From positions 1 through 24,663 of the forward strand of contig JAYGED010000014.1 of assembly GCA_046582565.1 (NCBI GenBank): a stretch of 24,663 nucleotides of DNA, given 5' to 3'. Source of the DNA: JAYGED01 sp046582565. Lineage in GTDB: Bacteria > Pseudomonadota > Alphaproteobacteria > JAAXGF01. A model generated the notes under the pieces. That model searched no databases. It saw only the letters and a program-made list of their open reading frames with translations, and was not told the DNA's origin. Below, piece by piece: positions 22,916 through 24,663 of this stretch. The stretch's first letter is position 1. Every line of letters starts with the position of its first letter. A program made the translations under genes and the position numbers.

Positions 22916-23413
22916 TTAGGCGGCGTCGAGAACCTTCTCAAGCCGTTCGGTAGCGGTGCTATGTTCGATCTTTTCAACGGCGGCGAATTCACGGATCAGA
23001 CGCTCGAACGCGGCTTCATAGAGTTGGCGTTCGCTATAGGAACGATCCGGCTGGCCGGCGTTACGGTGCAGGTCGCGAACCACTTCGGCGATTGAGATCG
23101 GATCGCCCGAATTGATTTTGCCCTCATATTCCTGGGCGCGTCGGCTCCACATGGTGCGCTTCACCCGGGCCCGGCCCCGAAGGGTCGTGAGGGCATTTTC
23201 CATGGTCTTGCGTGACGACAGGCCGCGCATGCCCGAGGTTATGGATTTGTTCACGGGGACTCGAAGAGTCATCTTTTCCTTGTCGAAATTGACAACGATA
23301 ACCTCGAGTTTGGTGCCCGAGATTTCCTGCTTCTCGATGCCGGTGACCTGACCGACGCCATGGGTCGGATAAACCACATAGTCGCCTTTGGAAAACGCCT
23401 TTTTTTTGGACAT
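22916..23413 (-). CDS. carD: CarD/CdnL-family RNA polymerase-binding regulator
   Basis: RNA-polymerase-binding transcription factor of 165 aa. The N-terminal RID-like Tudor domain is clear (FSKGDYVVYPTHGVGQVTGI, then a VIVVNFDKEKMTLRVPV strand pair), followed by the helical C-terminal part (SRRAQEYEGKINSGDP, RQLYEAAFERLIREFAAVE). Family members contact the polymerase beta subunit and stabilise open complexes at many promoters, including rRNA genes in some bacteria. ATG at 23413 lies behind GAGAGTGAG. The 227 bp upstream to fdxA contain no gene. It is upstream of the pseudophosphatase gene and near the interrupted sigma gene. Confidence 0.95.
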   Translation of the reverse strand: MSKKKAFSKGDYVVYPTHGVGQVTGIEKQEISGTKLEVIVVNFDKEKMTLRVPVNKSITSGMRGLSSRKTMENALTTLRGRARVKRTMWSRRAQEYEGKINSGDPISIAEVVRDLHRNAGQPDRSYSERQLYEAAFERLIREFAAVEKIEHSTATERLEKVLDAA

Positions 23414-23640
23414 ACTTTATATACTCACTCTCATATCTGAAATTTGGACAGTCGTTACACACTCGCATGCCCCGATAAAAAGGATGCGATCTGTATCAAT
23501 ATTCCTGGGGTTCGGTAAGGACGTAAAAACGGCCCAGACACCCGTATGACATGTTGCCCGCAACGGCGGAGCACAGTCCTAATCAGCCAGTACTATAACA
23601 CAAGTTTAGGCCAAATAACAGCGCTGCGGCGTCAGGCCGC

Positions 23641-23982
23641 TTATGAGCTATCCGTTGAGCCCGGCTTTTCGCTGAAATACTGCATCTTGTCGGTTTTGCC
23701 CCGCCATTCGTCGGAATCGGTCGGCGGCGTTCCCATGCGGGTGATATTGGGCCAGAGTTCCGAATAGATCCGGTTATGCTCGACCCATTTCGACAGATCG
23801 CCTTCCGTATCGGGCAGAATAGCATCGATTGGACATTCTGGCTCGCAGACCCCGCAATCGATGCATTCATCCGGATGTATGACAAGCATGTTTTCACCCT
23901 CATAGAAGCAATCGACCGGGCATACCTCGACGCAATCCATGAGTTTGCAACGGATACAGGAGTCATTCACGATGTAAGTCAT
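23641..23982 (-). CDS. fdxA: 7Fe ferredoxin, FdxA type
   Basis: Small electron carrier of 113 aa with one 3Fe-4S and one 4Fe-4S cluster expected. Cysteines are at 9, 12, 17, 21, 25, 40, 43, 46 and 50 in CIRCKLMDCVEVCPVDCFYEG and ECIDCGVCEPECPIDAI, the pattern of the seven-iron ferredoxins of Azotobacter FdI type. The C-terminal helix region (WPNITRMGTPPTDSDEW) is family-typical. Redox partner unknown. It lies between the TerB-like gene (51 bp upstream) and carD, all on the minus strand. AT-rich repeats upstream may be control sites. Confidence 0.96.
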   Translation of the reverse strand: MTYIVNDSCIRCKLMDCVEVCPVDCFYEGENMLVIHPDECIDCGVCEPECPIDAILPDTEGDLSKWVEHNRIYSELWPNITRMGTPPTDSDEWRGKTDKMQYFSEKPGSTDSS

Positions 23983-24006
23983 GGGGCGTATCTCATAGTT
24001 AGTTCC

Positions 24007-24031
24007 AATTGTATGACAAATTGTAATACAA
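24007..24031 (-). promoter_or_regulatory. AT-rich repeats upstream of fdxA
   Basis: On the plus strand AATTGTA occurs at 24007-24013 and 24019-24025 (12-bp period), and TTGTAT (24009-24014) with ATACAA (24026-24031) forms an inverted pair. On the minus strand TTGTCA (24019-24014) could be a -35 for fdxA, but no good -10 follows. A regulator site is possible; it does not match Fnr, Fur or Irr consensus by eye. Confidence 0.3.
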
Positions 24032-24032
24032 G

Positions 24033-24524
24033 TTAGACAGGGCCGGTTTCCGTCGCTTTTCCGCGCCGTTCCAACACACGTTTACGCGCATTCCCGCGGT
24101 CCCGGTCGGAGACGTAAATCAAACCGGCGATGCGGCGCAGCAGCGAGTCCTCATAGTCGTGCCGAACACCGTCGGCGTAGACCACTTCCCAGATCATTTC
24201 AATCAGTTCGACGCGTTCCTGCTGCGAATAATTGTCCTTGATGACGCGGGTGAAGCCGATGAGGTTGACCGAATCGGCGGCATGGGCCTCGGAGGTCGAA
24301 ACCAGCGCCGTCGCTTCGCTCTCGGAAAGCCCGAACCGGGTGCACATGAGGCGACATATAGCGCGGCGTTCGGCGTCGTCAAATCCGCTGTCGTCGGCCA
24401 TGGCGACCTCGGCGAGCAGCACCGCCGCGGCGAGATGAAGCTCGTCGATCTTCTGGTTTGCCGCGACAGCGGTTGGCACGGGGCTGCCGGCGGCGGCGAA
24501 CAGGCGTTTGATGCGGTCGATCAT
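24033..24524 (-). CDS. TerB-family protein
   Basis: Protein of 163 aa with the TerB-like helical domain (about residues 28-145): LHLAAAVLLAEVAMADDSGFDDAERRAI, then RVELIEMIWEVVYADGVRHDYEDSLLRRIAGL. The two acidic helices that carry the metal-binding Asp/Glu residues of TerB are preserved (AMADDSGFDDAE and YADGVRHDYE). The family is linked to tellurite resistance and phage-related stress genes, but stand-alone copies without other ter genes are common and of unknown role. The Shine-Dalgarno before the ATG at 24524 is poor. The C-terminus is basic. Confidence 0.87.
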   Translation of the reverse strand: MIDRIKRLFAAAGSPVPTAVAANQKIDELHLAAAVLLAEVAMADDSGFDDAERRAICRLMCTRFGLSESEATALVSTSEAHAADSVNLIGFTRVIKDNYSQQERVELIEMIWEVVYADGVRHDYEDSLLRRIAGLIYVSDRDRGNARKRVLERRGKATETGPV

Positions 24525-24586
24525 GGGGCTTGGGTATCACAATGGCCGAGCGATCACAACGGCCCCAAGTTGATAGAATCTAACAT

Positions 24587-24663
24587 ATGGTACCCATACG
24601 ACGACGTCCCAAGTTCGCCCGGAAAGGCGACCGATTCGCCGTGATGCTGGAGCATCACAAGCA
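24587..24663 (+). CDS. Possible N-terminus of a gene cut by the window edge
   Basis: An open frame starts at ATG 24587 and runs off the right edge after 25 codons, beginning MVPIRRRPKFARKGD, strongly basic. The ribosome site is unclear and the fragment is too short to identify. It would be divergent from the TerB-like gene. Confidence 0.3.
   Translation, partial: MVPIRRRPKFARKGDRFAVMLEHHK

Overview
The window looks like chromosomal DNA of a GC-rich alphaproteobacterium, probably of Rhodospirillales type. The basis is a set of ethylmalonyl-CoA pathway genes, the divergent purD/xseA pair, a CarD regulator, a 7Fe ferredoxin of FdxA type and an RpoH-type sigma factor. No rRNA, tRNA, CRISPR array or insertion sequence was seen. 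Genes are closely packed and several convergent pairs nearly touch.

Layout. (1) 1-1405: exported serine hydrolase of the beta-lactamase fold, lower in GC than its neighbours. (2) 1407-8590: ethylmalonyl-CoA pathway genes: mcd (methylsuccinyl-CoA dehydrogenase) coupled to a FlK-like acyl-CoA thioesterase, then ccr (crotonyl-CoA carboxylase/reductase), with ecm (ethylmalonyl-CoA mutase) divergent. A lower-GC AAA-type ATPase gene sits between the thioesterase and ccr. (3) 8587-11781: Fe/2-oxoglutarate dioxygenase, small DUF6356-like protein, leaderless Lrp/AsnC regulator, two tiny convergent genes (54 and 51 aa) and a DUF4743-type Nudix protein. (4) 11795-12861: lower-GC ribbon-helix-helix/Fic pair with a palindrome in its promoter and a perfect 16-bp hairpin after it. 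(5) 12867-15190: rhlE RNA helicase, an NTF2-like protein and a small hypothetical protein. (6) 15281-17373: a SARP-type regulator (winged helix, BTAD, TolB-like domain, TPRs), preceded by direct repeats with an 11-bp period. (7) 17433-20974: purD, divergent xseA, and a coupled M23 peptidase. (8) 21024-24524, minus strand: an rpoH-like sigma gene with an in-frame amber codon, a degenerate PPP-type phosphatase downstream of carD, fdxA and a TerB-like protein. A possible gene start lies at the right edge.

How the genes work together. Ccr, Ecm and Mcd are three signature enzymes of acetyl-CoA assimilation through the ethylmalonyl-CoA pathway, and the thioesterase may remove CoA esters. The most notable observations are the amber codon replacing the conserved Trp of the RpoH-like sigma factor, a phosphatase-fold protein that has lost nearly all metal ligands, the 11-bp repeats upstream of the SARP-type regulator, and the RHH-Fic pair. 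All statements come from reading the sequence; no database search was possible.
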